Origin: Prosthecobacter sp.
GTDB taxonomy: Bacteria > Verrucomicrobiota > Verrucomicrobiia > Verrucomicrobiales > Verrucomicrobiaceae
Reading direction: 5' to 3'
Assembly (NCBI GenBank): GCA_030827515.1
Contig: JAUREI010000003.1
Location: 1 to 58,389, forward strand
DNA length: 58,389 bases
The translations under genes and the position numbers were made by a program. The notes under the pieces are model-generated. The model saw nothing but the letters and a program-made list of their open reading frames with translations. It was not told the DNA's origin and did no database searches. Every line of letters begins with the position of its first letter. Position 1 is the first letter of the stretch. Below are positions 8,422 to 16,907 of this stretch, piece by piece.

Positions 8422-10446
8422 TCACCAGAAATTCCGCGATGCCGCACGTTGGAGGATGGCGACCACGTCCTCCGCCAGCAAAAACCCCTCGCCCTGCCGC
8501 GCCAGCGCAGCGCGCGTGATGCGATCCAGATAGTCGGCGCGGGTCGGGTGGCGTTCCTGAATGGAGCGCCGGGAATCACCAGCGCGTTCGGCGGCAGTGC
8601 GGGCGAAGGGCAGAAACATGCCGTCCAGCGGTGACAACATCATTTCCGCGCCAACCTCCGGCGCCCTCAGATTCCACCCGGTGTAGGTGCCAAGCGGCAC
8701 GGCCACCTCGGGCAGGAGGATGCCACAGGTTTCGTTGCCGTCGGCATCGATCGCCGGCAACAGCGTGCGGTAGGGCATGCCAACCGCTGGCGGCACGTGC
8801 TCGGCGATGCCCTCGGCATCGAAGCGCGGGCCAAAATCGAGACGCGCCGGTTCATAGTGATGCACGGGCAGGTTGAGACCGGGAATCTTTGGAAACCCGG
8901 ACACCACGGCCTCGCGCGTCACCAGGGTGCCGTCCGCCAGTCTCGGATAGCGGCTCGGCGGCGGTGCTTTCTGGTCGCCCACCCAGCCTTCCAATGCCAC
9001 CAGCAGGGCGCGCAGCACCGGCCCACGGTCGTCGAGGGTGTTGCGCGGTTGCTGGCAATTGCCGCGATCCGCCTCGCCCCCGCCGAGATGCTGGGCACCT
9101 GCAACCAGATAAACCCGCACCTCCGGCGGCAGTTCGAGATCGCGCGTTCCCTGCGGGTCCGTGTGCAGCAACGAGGCAGCGCGGCTCCAGTATTCCGTGG
9201 AAGTCTGGGTGAAGATCAGCTTTGGCACATGGCCGGCGGCGCGCGCGCGCTCAAGGGTGTCGCCGTTTTGACCAGTTACGGGATCCATGACCGGCATGGG
9301 CGCCAAGGGAAAGAGTTCGGACCCGGACAACCGGCCCTCGTGCTGGGTGCCGTAATCCGTCGTCATGCGAAAGCGGTGGTTGAAGGCACCGCGACCGGCG
9401 CCGGCGACGTGCAGAAGTGCGCCCTCAAAAACCTGCCGCCCGGCCTCGTCGGTGTTGAAGCCCTCGTAGAAGAAATGGTGGCCGAGGCGGGCCGACTGCG
9501 AAATGCCGAACAGCACCGCCTGGCGCAGCGTGCCGCGCATCGGATTGGCCGTCCCGCGCGTGTCTTGGTCGGCATGGCGGAAAAAGGCGACCGCATCACG
9601 CAACGCCGCCAGGCCGAGCCCGTTCACGCGCGGTTGGCTGGCCGTGTAGACGAGGTCGTAGAGCCATCCCGGCCTGAACCCTTCGCGAATGTGCACATGC
9701 GTCGCGTCCGGCACCGCCCTGCCATCCTCCCAGCGGGCAAAGGCCCAGTCCCCCGGCGACAGTTCAACAGCGGCAGAATACCGATCGGGTCGCAGGGTCA
9801 GTCGCGCCCTGCCCGTGTCGAGGTCGGCCGCTGGAAAGGCCTTTGAAACACCCCAGGGGCTCCAGGAAAAGGCGCGACTGAACACCCTCTCCGTGGTGCT
9901 GATCTCCAGGTGGGCCGGGCCGGTGATGCCCTGCCCGGCGGGTGGCAGGCCGGCGAGCAGGCGATGGTTGCCATCCTCCTGCACCTCGCCGTTCCATCCG
10001 GTCCAGAGCAGGCTCCAGCCACCGCGCATCAGGAACCCGTTGCCCGCATGCGCCTCGCTGCGCGGGTCATTGCTGCGCTCGCCGCTGTTGAAGGTCCAGA
10101 GGGCCAGTTTGTTCCCGCGATTGGCAACGTCATAGAGCAGGCGGCCGTTGCCCTTGCCGGGATTGACGGGCTTGAGCAGACAGAAGTCGGTCCAGCCCTC
10201 AACCCGCCCGTCGGCGCTGCGCGGCGCCAGGCGCAGGTCATGAACGCGGGCATTCGCCGGCACCGCCGGATCGACGGCAAACCAGAGCCGGCCGCTGATC
10301 CGCTCATAGGCACCGGCGGCGCCGAATTCACGCCCCCCTGCGAACGAAATCGTCTCGCGCACCTCAAGCCGGACGATTTCGGCCGGCCCCGTCAGAGGCA
10401 GAACCGACAAAAAACCAAGAAGGGGAACAAGAGCGGCGCGCGGCAT
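8422..10446 (-). CDS. Secreted alpha/beta-hydrolase domain protein (Abhydrolase_10-like)
   Basis: This 674-residue protein starts with a signal peptide (MPRAALVPLLGFLSVLPLTGPA). It resembles the large 'alpha/beta hydrolase domain-containing' proteins found in many environmental bacteria: an N-terminal beta-rich region with RLLYDVANRGNK and FLMRGGWSLLWTGWNG, then a hydrolase core with nucleophile elbow GISQSAR (Ser at about 313). A C-terminal half with NTLDDRGPVLRALLVALEGWV and the SRYPRLADGTLV motif follows. It should be an exported esterase-type enzyme of unknown substrate. It ends 13 bases from the convergent cNMP-binding gene. The preceding heme peroxidase gene is on the same strand 81 bases upstream, so co-transcription is possible. 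Confidence 0.75.
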   Translation of the reverse strand: MPRAALVPLLGFLSVLPLTGPAEIVRLEVRETISFAGGREFGAAGAYERISGRLWFAVDPAVPANARVHDLRLAPRSADGRVEGWTDFCLLKPVNPGKGNGRLLYDVANRGNKLALWTFNSGERSNDPRSEAHAGNGFLMRGGWSLLWTGWNGEVQEDGNHRLLAGLPPAGQGITGPAHLEISTTERVFSRAFSWSPWGVSKAFPAADLDTGRARLTLRPDRYSAAVELSPGDWAFARWEDGRAVPDATHVHIREGFRPGWLYDLVYTASQPRVNGLGLAALRDAVAFFRHADQDTRGTANPMRGTLRQAVLFGISQSARLGHHFFYEGFNTDEAGRQVFEGALLHVAGAGRGAFNHRFRMTTDYGTQHEGRLSGSELFPLAPMPVMDPVTGQNGDTLERARAAGHVPKLIFTQTSTEYWSRAASLLHTDPQGTRDLELPPEVRVYLVAGAQHLGGGEADRGNCQQPRNTLDDRGPVLRALLVALEGWVGDQKAPPPSRYPRLADGTLVTREAVVSGFPKIPGLNLPVHHYEPARLDFGPRFDAEGIAEHVPPAVGMPYRTLLPAIDADGNETCGILLPEVAVPLGTYTGWNLRAPEVGAEMMLSPLDGMFLPFARTAAERAGDSRRSIQERHPTRADYLDRITRAALARQGEGFLLAEDVVAILQRAASRNFW

Positions 10447-10527
10447 GATGTGGGAACGAAACGCACCGCGCGCTCACTCTCTAACCGTCTCGGACCGCCA
10501 CGACCCCAGCGAACGGGACGCTTCGGC

Positions 10528-12294
10528 TCAGCGACGCCTTGGTGCGGCGCGGACCGGGGCCAGGAAAGCCTGGTCGCGGATTTCGTCGCCTAGGGCGGTG
10601 TTGCGGCGCAGAATCACCGACAGTGTCTGGTGCTCAACCATGCGCACCAGTGACTTCGGCAGGTAGGCCTGATACCAGAAACGATCGCCATCCCGCAGGC
10701 GGGTGAACTGCTCGACCAGAAGGGTGGCAAACACCGGCCCGACCATGGCGCCGGGTCGTTTTGCCTCGGCCAGGCCACCGACCCACAAATCCACCTCCTC
10801 GGGCGAGGCATAAACCGCCGCCAGGCGCGAGGCGGTGCCACCCCGGGGATTGATGTCCTGAAAACGCCGCACCGGGCGCAGGCCAAGATGCCGGCGCATC
10901 GCGGCATACGACGGCAAACCGTGATCGCGTCCGCGCTGAATGTTGAGCGAGGCAAGGTCGAGACCGCCGGCACCCGGAGCCCCGAACAAAAAGTTTCTCA
11001 CCTCGTCCACAACCAGCTCGTCGAGTTCCTGGCAGCGCTGCAGGCAGAGGCCGCGCAACAGGCTGTCGATGCCGTGATCGGCGATCTCCTTCGGGCGAAA
11101 AAAGGCGCCGGCAAGACTCAGCGACCCCTCGGGGGCGTCGCCGCCATCGGGGGCGGCCCGGCGCAGGGTGGGCGACAGCAGGCTGTGGCCAAACCGGTAG
11201 GCGGCTGTGGCGAACGCATTGCTGATGGCCGGGTCGACGCCGGGACGATACCCGCGATAGGGGCGCAACGCACCGGAACCGAGCAGCAGCGGCAGGAATT
11301 CGCGATAGGTCACCGCCTGGATTTCCGCGATGACCACGAGCCGGGCAAACTGGTAGGTCTCCTCATCCTCGGCATCCGGGTTGGCGACGCGATACAGGTC
11401 GGCCCAGAAGTTATGCTCGCGGACGAACAGCGTGTGCATGGCGATCAGGCCCACCTGTTCATTGGCGCGCACATCGCCGGCAAGGAAGAAATCCGGGCCG
11501 GGTGGAATGTTGGCAACCCCCGCGGTGTTGTAGGGTGGCAGGTCGCCGTCCGGACCGGGCGAGGTCTTCAGACGACCGCTGCCATCGGCGGCGCGCAGTG
11601 CGAGCGCCCGCACGGCATCCGAACCATACACCATGGACCCGTCGATCCAGGGGGTGATGGCGTTGATCTGCTCGCGCACTCCATCGACTGCCAGGTGGGC
11701 GCTGCGGTTGAGGCCGATGAAGGCCGAACCACTGCCGGTGGGGTCAAAGCTCGGATCACCGGTCGGGACCGGCACGGGAAACGGCTCGGCCGGATCCGCG
11801 GCGGGTGTTTCATCGAGGTCATGGTCGAGAAACTGACCCCACTGCCAGAACAGGTCGTTCGTGTGGCGGACGTTCAGGCGCTCACCGGTCTGGGCGGCGA
11901 CGGTGTTGCTGATGGCTCGGGCGGAGGGTCGGTCCGCACCGGCAGGCTCGCCGATCCCGTCCGCATAGGCGCTGGGCGCGAGACGGCGGAACGGTAAGCC
12001 GGCCGCCCCTGCCTGGGGGAAGTCGGGCTGATTGCCGGTGCCATCGATCGAGCGAAACTCCGCTGGCAGAACAAAGTCGGCCGGCAACGCTGGCGGTAGG
12101 GGCTGGTCACGCCGCCGGGGCGGCGAGGGATCGCGCAAGGGAACTTGGACGGCGGCGGCGGGTGCCGGACGCCCCGGATTGGGTCGCGGTATGGGTCCGG
12201 GGGCGGTCGGTTGGGCGGAGGCACTGCCGAGGGCGAGTGCGGCAACCGTCGTGATGAGAAAACTGGAACCGTTCGTGCGGCATGACGTTTTCAT
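10528..12294 (-). CDS. Secreted animal-type heme peroxidase (peroxidase-cyclooxygenase superfamily)
   Basis: This 588-residue protein starts at the ATG at 12294, which opens a signal peptide (MKTSCRTNGSSFLITTVAALALGSASA). A Pro/Arg-rich stretch follows, then the peroxidase domain. Family hallmarks are visible: the distal-histidine motif WGQFLDHDLDETP (His about 158), the distal arginine in VREHNFWADL (about 292) and the proximal histidine in YRFGHSLLSPT (about 368). WIDGSMVYGSD and LNIQRGRDHGLPSYAAMRR also match the superfamily. It would use hydrogen peroxide and halide or organic substrates outside the cytoplasm, for defence or oxidation of polymers. It is encoded away from the type II secretion genes, which start 168 bases off on the other strand and could export it. 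Confidence 0.9.
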   Translation of the reverse strand: MKTSCRTNGSSFLITTVAALALGSASAQPTAPGPIPRPNPGRPAPAAAVQVPLRDPSPPRRRDQPLPPALPADFVLPAEFRSIDGTGNQPDFPQAGAAGLPFRRLAPSAYADGIGEPAGADRPSARAISNTVAAQTGERLNVRHTNDLFWQWGQFLDHDLDETPAADPAEPFPVPVPTGDPSFDPTGSGSAFIGLNRSAHLAVDGVREQINAITPWIDGSMVYGSDAVRALALRAADGSGRLKTSPGPDGDLPPYNTAGVANIPPGPDFFLAGDVRANEQVGLIAMHTLFVREHNFWADLYRVANPDAEDEETYQFARLVVIAEIQAVTYREFLPLLLGSGALRPYRGYRPGVDPAISNAFATAAYRFGHSLLSPTLRRAAPDGGDAPEGSLSLAGAFFRPKEIADHGIDSLLRGLCLQRCQELDELVVDEVRNFLFGAPGAGGLDLASLNIQRGRDHGLPSYAAMRRHLGLRPVRRFQDINPRGGTASRLAAVYASPEEVDLWVGGLAEAKRPGAMVGPVFATLLVEQFTRLRDGDRFWYQAYLPKSLVRMVEHQTLSVILRRNTALGDEIRDQAFLAPVRAAPRRR

Positions 12295-12462
12295 GATCGT
12301 CTGGGGTTGGGTGTTGGCGGACGAACCGGGAATCGGCCCGTCACGCTGCCAGTTCACCACAGCCCGCCTGAAGGCCGCGTGAAGGCCGGAAAAAAACCTC
12401 ATTCACGCCAACGGAGATGCCACTTTGCAACGCGGGCGGACTGTGCTTGTCTCAGTTCGTTC

Positions 12463-13719
12463 ATGCCCAGCTTTTCCTACCAGGCCGCCGACATCACCGG
12501 ACGCGACGTCAGCGGGACCGTCGAGGCGGCCGACCGCGCCGCCGCGGTTCGGCAGCTCACCGGTCGCGGCCTGCAGCCGTTCAAGGTGACCGAGTCCGCC
12601 GTTGGTGCCGCCAAGGCGGCCGCGCGCGCCCTGGCCAAGGCTGAGGACGCCGCCGAGGAGGAGAGCGGGGCCATCAAGCTCGGCTCCTCGCAGATTCAGC
12701 TCTTCACCGAGGAACTGGCCGAACTGCTCGAAGCCGGCATGCGCCTGGAAGCGGCCCTGCGCCTGATGGAAGGCAAGGGGAACAAGGGCGTGCACAGCCG
12801 GGTGGCACGCAAGCTGGGCAACCTGATCCGTGAAGGCCACCCGTTCAGCAGCGCCCTGCGCCAGACTTCCTCCTCCTTCAACGAACTCTATTGCGCCGTC
12901 GCCGCCGCCGGTGAGGCCGGCGGTTCGCTGGGCACCGCCCTGCGCCGCCAGGCACTCTACCTCGGCAATGTTGCCGAGATGCGCAGCCAGGTCGCCGTCG
13001 CGCTTATCTATCCGGGGTTCCTGTTCGTCTCAGCGGTGGGTGTCACCGTGCTCTTCACAACCTTTCTGATCCCGCGCCTGAGCGGCATGATGGAACGCAT
13101 GCAGGGCGGCGTACCAAAGGGCATCCAGATCGTGCTCGCCATCTCGGCCTTCATGCAGGTCTACTGGTGGCTGGTGCTCGCCGTGCTCGCCCTCGCCGCG
13201 CTCGGCTTCTGGGCCTGGAGTCAGTCGCCCACAGGCCGGCCAGTCTGGCACCACGCCAAACTGCGGCTGCCCTTCGTCGGCAACGTCCTGATGACCAGCT
13301 TTCACACGCAGTTCCTCGAGACGCTCGCCAGTCTGACCAGCGGCGGCCTGCCGCTGCTCAAGGGCTTGGAACTCGCCTCGCGCGTTTCCGCCAACCTTCA
13401 CGTGCAGAAGCAGCTGGAATTCGTCATTGCCAGCGTGCGCGACGGTGCCTCGCTGTCGCGCGGCCTCGACAAGACCGCTCTTTTTCCGGTCAAGCTGCTC
13501 GAAATGGTGCGCATCGGCGAGCACACCGGCGACCTCAGCGGCACTCTGCGCCGCGCCGCCGACCGCTGCGGCCGCGAGCTGTCGAAGAGCCTGGAAAAAG
13601 TCATGGCCATGCTCCAGCCGGTCATCATTCTGGTCATGGCCGCCCTGGTCGGCGTCATGGCCTACATGATGATTTCCGTCATCTTCCAGACCGTCTCCGC
13701 GCTCAAGAGCCGCGGCTGA
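12463..13719 (+). CDS. gspF: Type II secretion / type IV pilus inner-membrane platform protein GspF (PilC-like)
   Basis: This 418-residue protein has the family length and two T2SSF domains (about residues 85-205 and 285-410), each followed by hydrophobic segments; the last membrane helix ends the protein. The ATG at 12463 is chosen because MPSFSYQAADITGRDVSGTVEA is the usual opening of the family. GspF is the polytopic core that couples the assembly ATPase GspE to pseudopilus growth. It heads a compact gspF-G-H-I-J-K series. No gspE, gspD or gspL/M lies in the window. GspF and PilC are hard to tell apart alone; the pseudopilin neighbours favour secretion. Confidence 0.88.
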   Translation: MPSFSYQAADITGRDVSGTVEAADRAAAVRQLTGRGLQPFKVTESAVGAAKAAARALAKAEDAAEEESGAIKLGSSQIQLFTEELAELLEAGMRLEAALRLMEGKGNKGVHSRVARKLGNLIREGHPFSSALRQTSSSFNELYCAVAAAGEAGGSLGTALRRQALYLGNVAEMRSQVAVALIYPGFLFVSAVGVTVLFTTFLIPRLSGMMERMQGGVPKGIQIVLAISAFMQVYWWLVLAVLALAALGFWAWSQSPTGRPVWHHAKLRLPFVGNVLMTSFHTQFLETLASLTSGGLPLLKGLELASRVSANLHVQKQLEFVIASVRDGASLSRGLDKTALFPVKLLEMVRIGEHTGDLSGTLRRAADRCGRELSKSLEKVMAMLQPVIILVMAALVGVMAYMMISVIFQTVSALKSRG

Positions 13720-13733
13720 GGCGGAGATTCCTC

Positions 13734-13802
13734 ATGACGAATCCTGAACGTTTTGCCATCCTGCGCCCTCTCAACCCTCCAGAGAATCCCAACCGCCCAT
13801 GA
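13734..13802 (+). CDS. Possible 22-residue leader ORF coupled to gspG
   Basis: An ATG at 13734, 14 bases after the gspF stop, opens a 22-residue frame (MTNPERFAILRPLNPPENP, then NRP). Its TGA overlaps the gspG ATG in the ATGA arrangement (13799-13802) also seen at gspJ/gspK. It could be a translational coupler or leader peptide, or simply chance. There is no homology evidence. Confidence 0.25.
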   Translation: MTNPERFAILRPLNPPENPNRP

Positions 13803-14215
13803 AACTGACCTCCGCCGTCCGCCGCCCGCTGCGCGCCGCCTTCACCCTGATGGAGATGATGCTCGTGCTTGCCATCATCGCCATCCTCATTGCCATCGGT
13901 GCCGTCACCCTGGGTGAGGTCGATGAGAACGCCAAGTTCACCGCCGCCGAAGCGCAGATGAACACCCTGAAAACCGCGATCGTCCAGTACAAGACCCTGA
14001 ACCGCACCACGCCACCCAGCCTGGAAGCCCTGGTGACGCCACCGGCCAACGCCCGCGTCAAGCGGAAGCTGGTCAAAGAGGAGGGCATCATCGATCCCTG
14101 GGGCAACAAATACCAGTATCGCACGCCCGGACGCCGCAACACAACCGGCTACGATCTCTACTCGATGGGACCGGACAAGAAGGACGGCGGTGACGACGAC
14201 ATTTTCCTGGACTGA
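13799..14215 (+). CDS. gspG: Type II secretion major pseudopilin GspG
   Basis: This 138-residue pseudopilin has a basic leader (MKLTSAVRRPLRAA) followed by FTLMEMMLVLAIIAILIAIGAV, the hydrophobic N-terminal helix with Glu at +5. The cleavage site would be Ala-Phe rather than the usual Gly-Phe, a mild departure. The C-terminal part has the GspG signature IIDPWGNKYQYRTPG and a calcium-site-like tail (YDLYSMGPDKKDGGDDD). It polymerises into the periplasmic pseudopilus that pushes substrates through the outer-membrane secretin. It sits second in the gspFGHIJK cluster. Confidence 0.93.
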   Translation: MKLTSAVRRPLRAAFTLMEMMLVLAIIAILIAIGAVTLGEVDENAKFTAAEAQMNTLKTAIVQYKTLNRTTPPSLEALVTPPANARVKRKLVKEEGIIDPWGNKYQYRTPGRRNTTGYDLYSMGPDKKDGGDDDIFLD

Positions 14216-14239
14216 CCGGGGCGGCTGCCCTGCACACGC

Positions 14240-14701
14240 ATGAAGACCTCCCGCATACGACACCGGCAGCAGGGCTTCAGCATGCTGGAGATTGTCGTCG
14301 TGCTAAGCCTGATGACCATCATCATGGGCATCGGCTTTGCCAGCTTCAACCTGCTGCAGGATGACGACCCCTTTGCCAAGCCAGCACAGGAACTGGTTCA
14401 GATGGCGAAATTTGCCCACCAGAGCGCCGTGCTCCAGCATCGCGGCATGACCCTGGCCTTCGACAAGGAGGGTTTCGGTCTGATTGGCACCACGGAAGGT
14501 CCTGGATCGCGGCGCACTTGGCCCGGCGGCATGAAGGTTTCCATCCTGCGATACGGCGCCAAAATCTGGGAGAAGGCGGAGGGGCACCGCTGGCCGTTCG
14601 GCGAACAGGGCATCTGTGAACCGATCAAGGTTCGCCTGGAAACCGAGACGGGCTTTCGTGAACTGGCTTTTCACCCGCTGACTGGAACCCTCGTGGAATG
14701 A
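14240..14701 (+). CDS. gspH: Type II secretion minor pseudopilin, GspH-like
   Basis: This 153-residue protein has a prepilin leader ending QQG, then FSMLEIVVVLSLMTIIMGIGF (Glu at +5). The globular domain is compatible with GspH, with FAKPAQELVQMAKFAHQSAVLQHRG resembling the family's long helix. It starts 24 bases after gspG and ends 4 bases before gspI. It is assigned GspH mainly by its position between gspG and gspI. GspH acts at the pseudopilus tip region. Confidence 0.78.
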   Translation: MKTSRIRHRQQGFSMLEIVVVLSLMTIIMGIGFASFNLLQDDDPFAKPAQELVQMAKFAHQSAVLQHRGMTLAFDKEGFGLIGTTEGPGSRRTWPGGMKVSILRYGAKIWEKAEGHRWPFGEQGICEPIKVRLETETGFRELAFHPLTGTLVE

Positions 14702-14705
14702 TCTC

Positions 14706-15146
14706 ATGAAGTGCGACATCCGCCCCATGCCCGCTGCCAGGCGTCTCGTGCGACCGCGCGGCATGACCCTGCTCGAGGTGGTGCTTGCCTTGGCCGTCTT
14801 CAGCATTGCTGCCCTGGCCCTCGTTGGCACGATCAACCAAATCGCCACCGCCGGCATTGAGTCGCAAAAACTGCTCGAGATCGAACAAGGCCTGGAATCG
14901 CTGCTCGATGAGTACGGCAAAATGCCGCAGATCCGCGAACTCAATCAACAAATTCAGCCGGGGCAGGACGGTGTCGCCTACCATGTCCTCATTGAACTGG
15001 TGCGCGATCTGCGCAACCAGGACGGCCGATTCCTGCAAAACACCTATCGCATCCTCGTCACCGCCCGCTGGGAAGAGGGAGGCGCGCCGCTGGAGGTGAG
15101 CGCCGAAACCCTGCGCTACGCCGGCACCTTCCTGCCGGTCAACTGA
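14706..15146 (+). CDS. gspI: Type II secretion minor pseudopilin GspI
   Basis: This 146-residue protein has the prepilin peptidase site RPRG-MTLLEVVLALAVFSIAALAL, with Glu at +5 and the V-L-A-L-A-V-F motif frequent in GspI. Length and gene order (H-I-J-K) fit. GspI seeds the pseudopilus tip complex with GspJ and GspK. An alternative internal ATG at 14727 (MPAARRL) would shorten the leader without changing the mature protein. Confidence 0.85.
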   Translation: MKCDIRPMPAARRLVRPRGMTLLEVVLALAVFSIAALALVGTINQIATAGIESQKLLEIEQGLESLLDEYGKMPQIRELNQQIQPGQDGVAYHVLIELVRDLRNQDGRFLQNTYRILVTARWEEGGAPLEVSAETLRYAGTFLPVN

Positions 15147-15154
15147 GTCGCGCC

Positions 15155-15910
15155 ATGTCTCCCTCTCCCCATGCTCCAGCCCAACAGGCCGCGCGTCGCG
15201 GACGGGGGCGTGCGCACGGCTTCACCCTGCTCGAAATGATGGTGGCCCTGGCTGCCTTCGTCCTGCTCATGGGCGGCATCTTTGCCATCGCCAACAGCAC
15301 GATGGAACTGGGCAACGACCTGGCGGTGGCACAGGATCGATCGCGCATCCGCCTCAACTTCATCGAATTCCTTCGCCGTTCCTTCCGCACGCTGCCAGGA
15401 GATGCGGAACTGCGCCTCGTGGTCCAGGCACGTGGCGGCACCTACCTGCCCACCGTCAATGTCGTCAACGGCGGCACCTCCTTCACCCCCGGTGGGGCGC
15501 TTCCACCTGAAACCAGTGTCGAGCTCTTTGCCGAGGAACGACCGGGCGGTTACCTGCGGGTCGGCGTCCGCCTGCTCGACAGCAGCCAAACCAACGCTCT
15601 GCGCACCGGCCAGCAGGTGCGCTACTCGCGCAACCAGGAAGTGCTGCCCCTGCTCGACAACGTGAGCCGCTTCGAATGGCGTTTCTACGACGGGGCGAGC
15701 AACCGCTGGGAGAACAACTGGAAAGACCCGCGCCGGCCGCTTCTGGCCGAAATGTCCCTGGGTCTCGACGACGGCTTCGAAACCCGTGCTGTTTTCTGGA
15801 TCCCGCCCGTCATCCGTTCATCCACCGCCGTTCAGCCTGCCGCGCCCGGAACTCCCGTGGTTACGGGCGATCCCAACCTACCGGAACCGCCGGCTGCCAA
15901 CCCTCGATGA
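15155..15910 (+). CDS. gspJ: Type II secretion minor pseudopilin GspJ
   Basis: This 251-residue protein has a long basic leader (MSPSPHAPAQQAARRGRGRA), then HG-FTLLEMMVALAAFVLLMGGIF. The body is larger than GspH/I, as expected for GspJ, and contains an EFLRRSFRTLPGD segment and VSRFEWRFYDGASNRWENNW, like the family's 'v..~f.yyd...~~W...W' region. The C-terminus is proline-rich and may be disordered. Its stop overlaps the gspK start (ATGA at 15907-15910). Confidence 0.85.
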   Translation: MSPSPHAPAQQAARRGRGRAHGFTLLEMMVALAAFVLLMGGIFAIANSTMELGNDLAVAQDRSRIRLNFIEFLRRSFRTLPGDAELRLVVQARGGTYLPTVNVVNGGTSFTPGGALPPETSVELFAEERPGGYLRVGVRLLDSSQTNALRTGQQVRYSRNQEVLPLLDNVSRFEWRFYDGASNRWENNWKDPRRPLLAEMSLGLDDGFETRAVFWIPPVIRSSTAVQPAAPGTPVVTGDPNLPEPPAANPR

Positions 15911-16839
15911 AGCCTCCGCACCCTACTTCGGTTCCTGGCGCGCAGTCGATGCGCGGCGCCGCCCTGCTCGCGGTGCTCTGGGTCATCACCCTGCTCATCA
16001 GCCTGGTGGCGGCCGTCTCCCTGCTGCTCATGCAGGATATCGACCTCGCCGCCACAAAGCGTCAGGTGTTCCGCGCCCGCCTGCTTGCCGAAGCCGCGCT
16101 GGCCATCGCCATGAACCCCGACATCAAGCCTGAGGATCCCCTGCTGCGCCGCCAGGTGGCCGAGGATGAGGCCTGGCTGGTTGAAATGCGAGGTGAGGAC
16201 GGTCTGCTAAATCCCAACCTGCTCATCCAGCGCGAGGACCGCGCCACCCTGCTCCGGGTCTTCCGCCACTGGGGACTGAGCCTGGCGCAGTCCAACACCC
16301 TCATCGACCGCCTGTGGGACTGGGTCGATGCCGATGACTTTGCGCGCATTCAAGGCGCCGAGAGCAAGGCGTACAGCCGCGACGGTTTCCCCTTCAACCG
16401 GCCGTTTCGCTCGGTCGAGGAAATGGCGTTGGTGCAGGGAATGGAAGTGGTGGAGGCAGCCTACCCCCGCTGGCGCGAGTGGTTCAGCATCCATGCCAGT
16501 GGCCTGCTCGACGTCAACGAGGCCGAACCCGAACTCATCGCCGCCGTCACGGGCGCCGATCCACGGCTCGCCCAAAACCTGCGCCAGCAGCGTCTCGGTC
16601 GGGATGGCTTGCTCAACACCCAGGACGATCTGCCCATGCCCGACTTGGCCAGCGCCCTCGCCGTGCTCGGCCTTCCCGGCCTAACGGAGAACTGGGCTCA
16701 AGTCCTCGGCACCCAGAGCGCCACCAAGCGAGTGCTCATCAAGGTCAAAGTCGGCGACCTCCAACGGCAACTTGCCGCAGTCGTCCGTGGCGGCATTGGC
16801 CAGGGTGCCACCGCCATCCTGTGGATGGGCGAACGCTGA
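15907..16839 (+). CDS. gspK: Type II secretion minor pseudopilin GspK
   Basis: This 310-residue protein starts at the ATG overlapping the gspJ stop. After MKPPHPTSVPGAQSMRG comes the hydrophobic helix AALLAVLWVITLLISLVAAVSLLLM. As is normal for GspK, it lacks the +5 glutamate. The RLLAEAALAIAM segment and the SAM-like helical repeats (LIDRLWDWVDADD, SGLLDVNEAEPELIAAVTG, LASALAVLGLPG) match the family. GspK caps the pseudopilus tip. It is the last gene of the visible cluster. Confidence 0.88.
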   Translation: MKPPHPTSVPGAQSMRGAALLAVLWVITLLISLVAAVSLLLMQDIDLAATKRQVFRARLLAEAALAIAMNPDIKPEDPLLRRQVAEDEAWLVEMRGEDGLLNPNLLIQREDRATLLRVFRHWGLSLAQSNTLIDRLWDWVDADDFARIQGAESKAYSRDGFPFNRPFRSVEEMALVQGMEVVEAAYPRWREWFSIHASGLLDVNEAEPELIAAVTGADPRLAQNLRQQRLGRDGLLNTQDDLPMPDLASALAVLGLPGLTENWAQVLGTQSATKRVLIKVKVGDLQRQLAAVVRGGIGQGATAILWMGER

Positions 16840-16847
16840 ACCGTCTT

Positions 16848-16881
16848 CCAAAGCAAACGGCTCCGGAAAACTCCGGAGCCG
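16848..16881 (-). terminator. Intrinsic terminator for the PEP-CTERM gene
   Basis: A perfect 10-base-pair stem (CGGCTCCGGA / TCCGGAGCCG, 16858-16881) with a 4-base loop. Read on the minus strand it is followed by TTTGCTTTGG, and it begins 26 bases past the PEP-CTERM stop. On the plus strand it follows gspK by 18 bases but has no T-tract there. Confidence 0.7.
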
Positions 16882-16907
16882 TGCAAAAAAGAGCCGTGTT
16901 GGCCTGT

